A stretch of DNA of 64,000 bases from G963704535 sp963704535 (GTDB lineage Bacteria > Chloroflexota > Chloroflexia > Chloroflexales > Roseiflexaceae). The notes under the pieces were generated by a model. The model saw nothing but the letters and a program-made list of their open reading frames with translations. It was not told where the DNA came from and searched no databases. Below are positions 44,147-52,601 of the stretch, piece by piece (the stretch's first letter is position 1; each line of letters begins with the position of its first letter). The stretch is taken from NCBI GenBank assembly GCA_963704535.1, contig OY969916.1, positions 2,046,001 through 2,110,000 on the forward strand, written 5' to 3'. Position numbers and translations under genes: made by a program.

Positions 44147-45328
44147 TTAGCGAACCGACTCGGCGATCTCGATCAGCTGGAGGTCGCTGATGTTGCCCCG
44201 GCTGCCGAGCATATAGATCTCGTCGCCGCGCTGCCAGTAGAGCTGCCACGCGCTCTGGTTGTCGTTCCCGCCGCCCATCAGCAGGCCAGGCGTGCCATCG
44301 ACCGTGACCTGGCGGATGTTACCCATTTGGGAGGGGAAGGGGAACAGCAGGGTGTTCTCCCAATCGATGCTCTGGCTCAACGCCTCGGCCTGGGCCGGCT
44401 CGGTGCCCAGCAGCCGCAGCATCGCCTTGCCGAGTTGGGCGAGGTCGACGCCCTCAGGGAGCTGGACCGTCGGGCTACGGCCCTGGAGCAGGGTCAATTC
44501 ATAGCGGGAGCCGCGGTAGCCAGCCTCAACAAAGGCCGGGATATCGGCGACGATCGGCTCGGAGCCGAGCGCGTCGGGGAGGGTCACGTCGCGCACATCC
44601 ATCAACTCAAGCAACTGGCGCGCGTTCTCGACGTTGACGCGGAACTGGGCGGTGTGGGGCTCGCCGACGGCGAACTTCCGCGATGTCGGCTCGGTTGGGA
44701 ACAGGGTCGGCTGCCGGACCGCGAAACCGGCGGCGTTGGCGGCCTCCAGCGTCGACCCGACGGCGCGCGGTTTGTCCTGGCCCTCGACAGTGGGCCGCTC
44801 AAGGAACAGGGTCTGCGGGTCGAAGTTCAGTTGCTCAAGCTGTGCGATGCGCTGTGGGTCGACGGGGACGAACACCACCGCTCGGGCGCGGAAGAGCTGT
44901 AGAAAGCCATCGGCGGCGGCGCGCACCGGCGGGAAGATCAGCAGGCTTAATACGGCAACCAATGCCGCAAGCCCAGCGAAGAGCGGCCGGCGCGAGCCGG
45001 ACCAGAAGCGGGCAGAAGTGTTGCGCATGGATATCCTCCGTTTGTTTTTTGTGTCTGGTGGAGCCTGCTGGCCCTCTACGGCGGCCACGCCGGTCACGGA
45101 GGGCCGGCCATACATGGCTTGCAGGCGGGCCAGGGATGGTTGGGGGTCGGGGGCCGGCGGGGGCGTGAGCAGTGCCCCGGCGCGGGCCATCAGCGCGCGT
45201 AGCTCGGCCAGGTGTTCCCGGCAGGCAGCGCAGCCGCTCAAGTGCTGCGCCAGTGCCGCGCGCTCCTCGGCGGGCAGCGCGTCGTCGAGATAGGCCCGCA
45301 GGGCTCCTTCATCGTGGCATCGAGTCAT
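44147..45328 (-). CDS. Anti-sigma factor, zinc-finger type with C-terminal DUF4367-like domain
   Basis: A 393-residue membrane protein. The N-terminal anti-sigma zinc finger (LAQHLSGCAACREHL, the HxxxCxxC pattern) would hold the sigma factor encoded just upstream. A linker of about 60 residues, one membrane helix (LFAGLAALVAVLSLLIF) and an extracytoplasmic sensor domain follow. That domain ends NISDLQLIEIAESV like DUF4367 proteins. Its ATG overlaps the sigma stop as ATGA, so the pair is translationally coupled. A low-complexity linker region near 45060-45110 includes GGCCACG-type repeat bases. Confidence 0.88.
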   Translation of the reverse strand: MTRCHDEGALRAYLDDALPAEERAALAQHLSGCAACREHLAELRALMARAGALLTPPPAPDPQPSLARLQAMYGRPSVTGVAAVEGQQAPPDTKNKRRISMRNTSARFWSGSRRPLFAGLAALVAVLSLLIFPPVRAAADGFLQLFRARAVVFVPVDPQRIAQLEQLNFDPQTLFLERPTVEGQDKPRAVGSTLEAANAAGFAVRQPTLFPTEPTSRKFAVGEPHTAQFRVNVENARQLLELMDVRDVTLPDALGSEPIVADIPAFVEAGYRGSRYELTLLQGRSPTVQLPEGVDLAQLGKAMLRLLGTEPAQAEALSQSIDWENTLLFPFPSQMGNIRQVTVDGTPGLLMGGGNDNQSAWQLYWQRGDEIYMLGSRGNISDLQLIEIAESVR

Positions 45329-45936
45329 GGTGACCTCGTATCGAACATGTTCTCGCGCTCGGCGAGATCCGGTTGCCCGTAGGCCGCCAGGAATGCCCGC
45401 TCGGCACGCGCGAGCAGCGTCCCGACCGACCCGGGGGCGATCTCCAGCGTAGTGGCGACCTCGGCGTAGGAAAGGCCGGCATGTCGGAGCAGCAGCAGCT
45501 TGCCCTGGCGCTCCGGCAGGCGGGCCAGCGCCTCGCGCACACGCGCGCGCTCCTCGGCGCGCAGCAGCTCGGCGTGCGGGTCGAACTGGTCTGGCGGCTC
45601 GGCCAGCCGCTCCAAGCGCTGCCGGGCGCGCCGCTGCCCGCGCAGCACGTTGTAGCCCCGGTTCAGCGCCACCCGGCACAGCCAGGCCAACAGCGCGCCG
45701 CCTACCTCGGGCGCCGGGGGATGGTCGTAGAGCGCCAGGAAGGTCTCCTGGACCAGGTCCTCCGCCTCTTCACGGCTGCCTACCAGGCTGTACAGCACCC
45801 GGTAGACCTGGCCGTAGTGACGTAGGAACAACTGCTCGAACGCCGCGCCTTCACGCCGTCGTACTCGATCGAGGAGCTGCACGTCGGTGTTGGTCACGCT
45901 GCCTTCGTCCGTGGCGCCGTTATAGGCAGTGGTCAC
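45325..45936 (-). CDS. ECF RNA polymerase sigma factor
   Basis: A 203-residue extracytoplasmic-function sigma factor. Region 2 is FEQLFLRHYGQVYRVLYSLV with EEAEDLVQETFLALYDHP. Region 4 is ARLPERQGKLLLLRHAGLSY with EVATTLEIAPGSVGTLLARA. GTG 45936 is preferred because GAGGGGA lies 5 bases before it; a TTG at 45981 is the only longer option. It is coupled to the anti-sigma gene by ATGA overlap. The signal it answers to is unknown; it probably controls envelope genes including its own operon. Confidence 0.93.
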   Translation of the reverse strand: MTTAYNGATDEGSVTNTDVQLLDRVRRREGAAFEQLFLRHYGQVYRVLYSLVGSREEAEDLVQETFLALYDHPPAPEVGGALLAWLCRVALNRGYNVLRGQRRARQRLERLAEPPDQFDPHAELLRAEERARVREALARLPERQGKLLLLRHAGLSYAEVATTLEIAPGSVGTLLARAERAFLAAYGQPDLAERENMFDTRSP

Positions 45937-46036
45937 CCATTCCCCTCGTCTGTGTCTGCCGAGTCGCCGGTCGATCGCCAATCTGTCGATCTATCTTCTA
46001 AACACCGCCGGGCGATTGTTTGTGACACCAGGGGGT

Positions 46037-46336
46037 TTAGAGGATATAGCCGCGCTTCCGCGCGACCTCCTCCTTGTGTTTACGAAAGAGCACGTCGCGC
46101 TCGGTGCCTTTGAGATTGCGTGAGTAGGTTGCCAGGATTCGATCGACTTCGGCGTCGATCTCCTCCTCCTGCTTCAGGTCGGCGACGATAAACTCGTAGA
46201 TCTCCTTGACGCGCAATGCGCGCCCGGCGCCGGGCTTGCTGCCGCGCGAGTCCTTGTAGGCCAGCAGCCCGCGCTGCTCCAGCTCATCGTGCAGGCGCTC
46301 GGCGAGCCGACGGATCTTATCTTCGGTAAGGCGCAT
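46037..46336 (-). CDS. DUF507 family protein
   Basis: A 99-residue protein, starting MRLTEDKIRRLAERLHDEL and ending RDVLFRKHKEEVARKRGYIL. The whole length fits DUF507, a small helical bacterial family of unknown function. Charged, no membrane segment. GAGGTATCACA precedes the ATG. It lies downstream of the small membrane protein and polyphosphate kinase genes in the same direction, with TCATCTTG repeats between. Confidence 0.88.
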   Translation of the reverse strand: MRLTEDKIRRLAERLHDELEQRGLLAYKDSRGSKPGAGRALRVKEIYEFIVADLKQEEEIDAEVDRILATYSRNLKGTERDVLFRKHKEEVARKRGYIL

Positions 46337-46339
46337 TGT

Positions 46340-46381
46340 GATACCTCGTCATCTTGTCATCTTGTCATCTTGTCATCTTGG
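46340..46381. repeat. TCATCTTG(T) tandem repeat
   Basis: GTCATCTTGTCATCTTGTCA repeated four times. It overlaps the last codons of the small membrane-protein gene. The same unit occurs at 4898-4933. Confidence 0.75.
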
Positions 46382-46684
46382 CACCTGATCACTCTGGGCC
46401 TTCTCGCCGAGCGGCACGTGGAGAACCCGGATGACATGCCAGTCCGTCCCGCGGCCGTGGAGCCACACGTTGATCGCCATCGGCCGGTTGCCCCGCCGAT
46501 CCCATGGCAACGCGTCGCCACCGACGCGCACGATCACCTGGTAGCGCCCGGTGCGCGACGGCAGCCAGTGCTCCTGCTCGGAGATGACGCCCTCGCGGAC
46601 GGCCAGGCCGAGCGCGGCGAAGCTCAACGCGAACATCAACAACAGCGTCACGCCCACGATCGAGATGATGGTCAGCTTCGTCAT
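46373..46684 (-). CDS. Small single-pass membrane protein, unknown function
   Basis: A 103-residue protein with one N-terminal helix (IISIVGVTLLLMFALSFAAL) and a soluble tail (RYQVIVRVGGDALPWDRRGN, then INVWLHGRGTDWHVIRVLHV). I do not recognise the family. Its ATG overlaps the stop of the polyphosphate:AMP phosphotransferase gene (ATGA), so it is translated as part of that operon. GGGGAGAG serves as the ribosome-binding site. The last residues (SDQVPR) are encoded by repeat DNA. Confidence 0.7.
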   Translation of the reverse strand: MTKLTIISIVGVTLLLMFALSFAALGLAVREGVISEQEHWLPSRTGRYQVIVRVGGDALPWDRRGNRPMAINVWLHGRGTDWHVIRVLHVPLGEKAQSDQVPR

Positions 46685-48300
46685 AGCGATACTCTCCCCA
46701 GCTCATCCTCCAGCCGCCGCACGATCGTTCGCAGCACTTTGATGCGGGCGAAGCGCTTATCCTCGGACTCGACGATCGTCCACGGGGCGGCCGGGGTCGA
46801 GGTGCGCAGCAGCATCTCGTCGGCGGCCTGCTCGTACAGCGGCCGCTTCTCGCGGTTGCGCCAATCCTCGGCGGTCAGCTTCCAAGCCTTATGCGGCACG
46901 TTCTGGCGCTCCTCGAAGCGGCGGAGCTGCTCATCAGGGCTGATATGCAGCCAGAACTTGCACAGGAGGGCGCCAAACTCGACGAGCTGGCGCTCGAACT
47001 CGTTGATCTCGGCATAGGCACGCCGCCACTCGTCCTCGCGGGCGAACCCCTCGACCCGCTCGACCAGCACCCGGCCGTACCAGGAGCGGTCGAAGATCCC
47101 GATCATGCCGCACGGTGGCAGCCGCCGCCAGAAGCGGTACAGGTAGTGATGGGCCTTATCGTCGCCGGCCGGGGCGGCGATCGCGTGGACCACGTAGCCA
47201 CGCGGGTCGATCTTCTCGGTGATACGCTGGATGGCGCCGCCTTTGCCGGCCGCATCCCAGCCCTCGAACACCAGCACGACCGGCCGCTCCTGGCGGTAGA
47301 TCTCCAGGCCGAGCAGGTGCAACTTAGCCTGCATGCGTTTCAGGCTGTCCGCGTAGGTCTTCTCGTCCAGCTTCCGGCTAAGTTCGACGCGCTGCAACAG
47401 ACCCGGCGCCGCCTGCGGGACTGCGATAGCCGGGCCGACGAGCGGCGCGTGGCGCCCTCGTTGCAAGACCGGCTGCTCCGGCCCGTTCGGATGCGCGGCG
47501 CCGCCACTCTCGATCTCCACCAGCCCGCGCTCCAACCCCGGCCCGCTGTCGTCGAAAGCCGCATCGCGTTGGTCGGGGCCGAACAACTCGCGGCGGCCAA
47601 TGCGGGCCTCCAGCGCCGCCAGCACCGCCTCGATCACGGCCACGCGGGCGTAACGCTTGTCGGTGGCCGGCAACACGACCCAGGGTGCGTGGGGCATATC
47701 GGTGCGCGCCAGCATATCCTCTACTGCGGCGCACACCCGGCCATAGTGGCGCTGCTGCCAGCGGTCCTCCTCGGTGACCTGCCAGGCCGTGAGCGAGTCG
47801 GCCAGCAGGCTGCGGAAGCGCTGAGCCTGCTCCTTTTTGGAGATATGCAGCCAGATCTTCAAGATCACTGCGCCGTCGTCGGCGAGCTGCCGCTCGAACG
47901 AGGCGATATCCTCGCAGCGGGCGCGCCACTTCTTCCCCGATAGATCCCGGCGGGTGCGCTCGGCCAGGACCTGGCGGTACCAGGAGCGGTCGAAGATCGC
48001 GATCTGCCCGTACCTGGGCGTCTTAAGCCAGAAGCGGTAAAGCCAGGGGTACTGGGTCTCGGAGGTGCGCGGCGGCGTGATCGGGTGGACGCGCAGCCCG
48101 CGCGGGTCGAGCCGGCGGGTCAGCATCCCGATCGTTTCGACCTTGGCGGTGCCGGCCCAGCCTTCGAACACGATCAGCGCCGGAGTGCGCGCCTCGAACA
48201 GCGCCTGCTCCAGGTCGTAGAGACGCACCTGGAGCTCAGGGAGGCGCTGCTTATACTCACGCTTGTCGATCGCGCGGTCAAGGTCGAGCTGGTCGAGCAT
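46681..48300 (-). CDS. pap: Polyphosphate:AMP phosphotransferase (two-domain PPK2, class II)
   Basis: A 539-residue protein of two fused PPK2 domains, moving phosphate from polyphosphate to AMP to give ADP. The C-terminal domain is complete: Walker A FEGWDAAGKGGAIQRI near 342-357, RFWRRLPPCGMIGIFDRSWY lid and Walker B region, and KFWLHISPDEQLRRF. The N-terminal domain keeps the fold (FDRSWYRQVLAERTRR, KIWLHISKKEQAQRF) but its P-loop is altered to FEGWAGTAKVETIG, so it is probably not catalytic, as in other class II enzymes. The start has AGGG before ATG 48300. Confidence 0.92.
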   Translation of the reverse strand: MLDQLDLDRAIDKREYKQRLPELQVRLYDLEQALFEARTPALIVFEGWAGTAKVETIGMLTRRLDPRGLRVHPITPPRTSETQYPWLYRFWLKTPRYGQIAIFDRSWYRQVLAERTRRDLSGKKWRARCEDIASFERQLADDGAVILKIWLHISKKEQAQRFRSLLADSLTAWQVTEEDRWQQRHYGRVCAAVEDMLARTDMPHAPWVVLPATDKRYARVAVIEAVLAALEARIGRRELFGPDQRDAAFDDSGPGLERGLVEIESGGAAHPNGPEQPVLQRGRHAPLVGPAIAVPQAAPGLLQRVELSRKLDEKTYADSLKRMQAKLHLLGLEIYRQERPVVLVFEGWDAAGKGGAIQRITEKIDPRGYVVHAIAAPAGDDKAHHYLYRFWRRLPPCGMIGIFDRSWYGRVLVERVEGFAREDEWRRAYAEINEFERQLVEFGALLCKFWLHISPDEQLRRFEERQNVPHKAWKLTAEDWRNREKRPLYEQAADEMLLRTSTPAAPWTIVESEDKRFARIKVLRTIVRRLEDELGRVSL

Positions 48301-48394
48301 GCCCTACCCTCACACGATAAACGACGGACATTGATGGCTGGCATTATAGCATAGCTGTGGCCGCAGAACCTGCTATATTACCAGCAAAGCGCAT

Positions 48395-48570
48395 ACCCTG
48401 AATCGCGAGACGTGATGCGTGAATGCCGCGCGGCTTCACACATCACGTCTCGCGATTCCTGAGAAATTTCTTAGGGACTTTGAACTTCTTCTTCATCCCA
48501 AAGCGCGCGTGAAACGTGAAAGGCCCTCACGCATCGCGTTTCACGTTTCACGCTCAAACCCGCCTTTTCT
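48395..48570. repeat. Two GTGAAACGTGA-type inverted repeats
   Basis: GAATCGCGAGACGTGATGCG with its inverse (48400-48459), then GTGAAACGTGAAAGGCCCTC with CGCGTTTCACGTTTCACGC (48510-48558). They fill the spacer between two minus-strand genes. Confidence 0.75.
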
Positions 48571-48571
48571 A

Positions 48572-50801
48572 CTACTGGCCGATAGTCAACGACCCATACT
48601 CCTCGTAGGTGTTCCCGTCCAGATCCTCGGCGATCAAGCCGACGACGTAGTCGCCCTCGGGCGCAGCGATCTCCTCCCAAGTGAAGTTCTGGTCGCCAAA
48701 CGTGAATGTCGGCCCATCCTTGGTGACGAACTCCGCCTCGTCGTCCGACTGATCACCCAACTGAATCCACTGCTCCAGAACAGTGAACTGGTCGCCGGCG
48801 ATCGGGGAGATCTCGCGCAGCGCCCCGCCGCCATCCTCGGCGCTGAAGCCGAGCGCCTGGGTCAGCTCGCCCTCGCTGAAGATCAGCCGCGCGTGGCGCG
48901 TCTCGCCGGTGTCGGCGAAGGTGTAGATGCCGTCGACGGCGTAGCTGGCCGTTTCGGGCGAAGCGCCGTACTCGTGCGGCTCGAACAGTGCCAACTCCGA
49001 GGACTGGCCGTCGTTCAAGGCGTATAGGGTCGGGGTCCACTCGAAATCGATCGGCACGTCGCCCTCGCCCCAGTCGGGGTAGAACACCCCGCCAGTCTCC
49101 TTGGTCTCTTCGGCATCGATGTAGTCCATGTCGGCGACCTGAATCGCGTTGCTCGAACTCGTCGTAGTAGCCGATGAACAGATAGACATATGCGAGCTGG
49201 TCGCCGGTGATCTCGGTCTGCATCGTCACCGTCTCGTCGCCAGCGATCTGCTCGGCCGAGAGGGTCAGCGGGGTGAATGAGAGCTGGCCGGCGCCGGGCG
49301 CGCTGATCTCGGCTCCGGGTTGCGGGCCGTCGTCGCTGGTCGCCAGCGGCTGGCCGGTGTAGTGGAAAGTCAGAAAATCATCCCAGAGCGACTCGCCGGC
49401 GAAGCGACTGGCTACGACAGAATAGGACTCGTAGCCGGAATCGGGCTGCTCGTAGAGCTCGGAGTTGGGGAAGTAGATCGCCACGCCGGTCGCGCCGGGG
49501 CGCTCGTCGCCATGCTTCTCGGCCACGATCGTCTGTTCGAGCGCCGCCAGCAGCTCATCAGCCGCTATGGCGACCTTGTTGCTGTCGCTTTCCTCCACGA
49601 GCAACTGAGCGAAGTGACCCAGGTCGATGTAGGACTCGGGCGCGTCCTGCTCGAAGACACTCTCGAACGCCTGGGAGTAGGCGCGCGCCTCGGCGACGGT
49701 CTCCTGGTCGACCTCGGCCATCGCGCCGATCAGGCCGTCCAGCGCGTCCAGCAGCGTCGGCACCTGCGCCAGGTCAATCGCGGTCAGGGTGATCGACAGA
49801 CCCTCCTCCTCGGCGATCTCCTCGGCGCTGACGTCCCCGTCGAAATCGTAGGTCTGCTCCACATACCTGGCCCGCGCCCGGTCGTCCACGATGCGCTGGT
49901 CCTGGTCGATGTAGCTATCCACGATCAGGCGCGATAGCTCGGCGCCGTCCATCTCCGGGCGCTCTGCCAGATCGCTCAGGAAGGCGGTGTAGGCCCAGCC
50001 CAGCGCCGGCTCGACCTCCTGCGAGGCGACCGCGTAGCGGGCGTGCGGCGCGGACGCGCTGAAGACTTCGAGCTGGCCCATCAGGCAGGCGTCGAAGCCG
50101 ATGATCTCGAACTGGCGCACGCCGGTCTGCTCGCGAATGCGCCCCAGCGCGTCGTCGAGTTCCGAGAGGAACAGCATATCACCGAAGCTCTCGGCCAGCG
50201 GCAGGTCGTCAGGCCCCTCGCTCTTGGGCGCCGGATCGTTCCAGCCGCCCGGCCAGCCGGCGCCGTGATCGGACAGGATCAGGACGTACTTATCGGCCGG
50301 GTAGGCCTCGATCGCCCAAGTGGCGAAATCGACCAGCGTATCGCCGTCGGCCATATTGACCTCGCCCAGGTCGGCGATCTCCTCCGACGTGATTCGCTCG
50401 AGGTTGTCGTCCTGGGTCAGGTAGAACCGCTTGGCCGTGGTCCAGTTGCCGTCGCCCTTGAAGGCGCCCTTGTAGCGATCGAGCTGGGCCACGATCTGCA
50501 CCCGGTCGGTGGAGCCGACCCGCTCGGCCTCGTTCAGATCGATGAACATGTCCTGCTCCAGAACCTCGTCGTCGGCGTCCTGGTAAAGCATGACCAGCCA
50601 GGTCTGCTCGTCCGGCGGGACGGCGGGCTCCTCGGAAGGATCAGGCTGCGCGGTCGGCCTGGGCCGCGCAGTCGGCTTGGGCTGGGAGGCGGCCGGGGCC
50701 TCCGGCTCCAGGTCCTCGCAGGCCACCAGGGCGCCGCAGATGATGCTGAGAATCAGCAGGCTGCGAAAACCACGCAGGCGGCGATGAAACCGGGTGGGCA
50801 T
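48572..50801 (-). CDS. Clostripain-like (C11) cysteine peptidase lipoprotein, one frameshift
   Basis: About 742 residues if repaired. ATG 50801 has GAGGAG upstream. A signal peptide with a lipobox (SIICGALVAC) anchors it outside the membrane. A Pro-rich spacer follows, then a clan CD peptidase domain: QTWLVMLYQDADDE, catalytic His in LILSDHGAGWPGG near 178, catalytic Cys in IIGFDACLMGQLEV near 239, and ATGVAIYFPNS. The C-terminal beta-rich part is in a different frame: an extra base near 49151 separates FIGYYDEFE from NAIQVADMDYIDAEE. It should cleave after Arg or Lys. It is divergent from the caspase-like gene 285 bases away, also clan CD. Confidence 0.87.
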
Positions 50802-51086
50802 GGAGTAGCTCCTCGTAGGTGGTGGATTATGAACATTTGCGGGCGCCCGCTTTGGGCGCCGGTGGCGGATGATGGTTGTAGGCCGATTGTACACGAGAAT
50901 GCGGCGAATGAGGCGGTCTGATTGTTTGCGATGTGATAGCAAAATTGTATTGGTGTAGTAGAAGGGGTGTGGCATATGTATTTTCCAGCGAGGAGCACGT
51001 TGATATAGTATACTGAGTATCGAAGGGGGCGTTTCCGAATCTCTCCTACGCCGAGTCGGCGGGCTTGAAGGTGAGGAGCTACTTGC
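50802..51086. promoter_or_regulatory. AT-rich divergent intergenic region between two clan CD peptidase genes
   Basis: 285 bases, clearly AT-richer than the surroundings, with no repeats of the local families. TATACT at 51009-51014 is a possible -10 for the plus-strand operon, but no good -35 accompanies it. Both flanking genes begin after nearly the same leader, GAGGAGCTACT plus 3-4 bases and ATG. Confidence 0.4.
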
Positions 51087-52601
51087 ATGGCACTGCGAGT
51101 GGCCGTTATTGGCATCTCGTATAAAGATAATCCTGTTTGGCCGGAGTTGCCGTATGCCCGACAAGACGCGCTTAAGATCCTCAACGTCTTACGCAGCTAT
51201 TCCGAGGGCACTACCGACTTCTTCACCGCGCTGGAAGCAGAGCATACTTCCCTGTTCATGCTCGAACAAGGGCTGAAGCGCTTTTTTTCCAGGACCGCGA
51301 TCGGAGATCACGTCGTCCTGATCTTCGAGGGACATGGCTTAGAATCGGCGGGAAACACGTATCTGGTGCCTTCCGACCACCCTGGCGGCGGCCCAGATCG
51401 CGCGCTGGCCCTTGGCCAAGTCACCGCCTGGCTGGAGCAAGGGAAGCCGGCCAATCGCATTCTGATCATTGATGCCTGCCACGCCGGCCAGGGCCGAGCG
51501 CGGCTTGGTCCTGATGTCCTTGTGCCTGGGCCGGGTATGTCGGTGCTGGCGGCCTGCGACCTGGCCGAGGAAGCGCTTGATATGCAGGAGTTGGGCGGCG
51601 GCCTGTTCAGCTTCATGGTCTATCAGGCGCTTGGTGGAGCCGCAGCAGTGGCGCAAGGGAGTCATCGGCGTGTGACAGTGGCAGGGCTGTTCCAATACGT
51701 CGCGCGGGAGGTGCCGACATGGTTGGAATCCAACCGTTCGCGCCTTGGGATACCGCACGCCATCCGTATGACTCCCCGGCTGATTACCGACTTGCGGGGC
51801 GATCCACTCCTTACCTCTGTGCCGGTGATACAGCGTCAATCCACCGAGCGACGCTCCCTGTCGGATCTCCCGGCGGCCAGTGCGCTACCGCGGGACCTGC
51901 GGGCGTGTCTTGAACCGCTACAAGATCTGGCGCGGGTGGCGGCAGCACGGGCGCTGGGGCACTGGGGGCGCGACCAGCTCTTCCTCGACGCCGATCTCCA
52001 CCGACACGAACTGGAACTGCTGATCGGCAGGTGCCTGGCCGATCTGTGTGACCAGATCAGCCTGGTTGAACTCTTCGTCCTCCAGGCGGCAATCTGTGTG
52101 CATGACCTGGGGCTCCTGGAAAGCCAGGACGTCGAGAAGCGCTTCCGGCGATCGGCCCAGTTCGTGCGTCGTGGGCGCGCGCACGACCTACCAATCGTTT
52201 TTCCCGATACCATCCTCGCAGAGGCTGTCGCACAGACGGTCGAGCGGCTCGGCGGGAGCGGCGGCGGCGAGAGCATGCTGTGGGGCGGCAGGGCGGTGCG
52301 GGTCGGGCTGCTGGGGGAAATGCTCGGCCTGGCGCACCGCCTGGCTGTCATGGGCGAGCGGGTAGCGGCGGATGTGGGGGAGCATGACATCGGCAGGCTG
52401 TGGGTTCGCCGGCCTTTGCTCAGCGGTCTGAGCGACTGGCACGCCGACGGCGCAGCCCTGATCCAGGTGGCGCCCGGCTTAGACCGCCTGGAATGGGTGG
52501 CCGTCGAACGCTGGCAGGCGCAGGCCGCGAGTGCATTGACCAGGCGCCAGACCATGTGTGACGTTTTTGGCCCAGTGTGGCTTGATGTACGGAGACAATG
52601 A
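51087..52601 (+). CDS. Caspase-like peptidase fused to an HD domain
   Basis: A 504-residue first gene of the conjugation-like operon. Residues 1-240 are a C14 caspase-type peptidase: MALRVAVIGISYKDN, His83 in FEGHGLESAGNTYLVPSD, and the nucleophile Cys131 in IIDACHAGQG. Residues about 270-460 are an all-helical HD-type domain with LHRHELELL (305-307) and the doublet His339-Asp340 in AAICVHDLGLLES. Caspase domains act as killing or cleaving effectors in bacterial immunity, activated by partner modules. It likely depends on downstream genes for sensing. GAGGAG lies 9 bases before the ATG. Its stop overlaps the next start (ATGA). Targets unknown. Confidence 0.88.
   Translation: MALRVAVIGISYKDNPVWPELPYARQDALKILNVLRSYSEGTTDFFTALEAEHTSLFMLEQGLKRFFSRTAIGDHVVLIFEGHGLESAGNTYLVPSDHPGGGPDRALALGQVTAWLEQGKPANRILIIDACHAGQGRARLGPDVLVPGPGMSVLAACDLAEEALDMQELGGGLFSFMVYQALGGAAAVAQGSHRRVTVAGLFQYVAREVPTWLESNRSRLGIPHAIRMTPRLITDLRGDPLLTSVPVIQRQSTERRSLSDLPAASALPRDLRACLEPLQDLARVAAARALGHWGRDQLFLDADLHRHELELLIGRCLADLCDQISLVELFVLQAAICVHDLGLLESQDVEKRFRRSAQFVRRGRAHDLPIVFPDTILAEAVAQTVERLGGSGGGESMLWGGRAVRVGLLGEMLGLAHRLAVMGERVAADVGEHDIGRLWVRRPLLSGLSDWHADGAALIQVAPGLDRLEWVAVERWQAQAASALTRRQTMCDVFGPVWLDVRRQ

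Noticed and set aside
50802..51164. N-terminal extension of the clostripain-like gene to 51164
   Set aside because: The extension has no signal peptide, crosses the divergent start region and overlaps the caspase start. ATG 50801 has GAGGAG and leads straight into a lipobox signal peptide.
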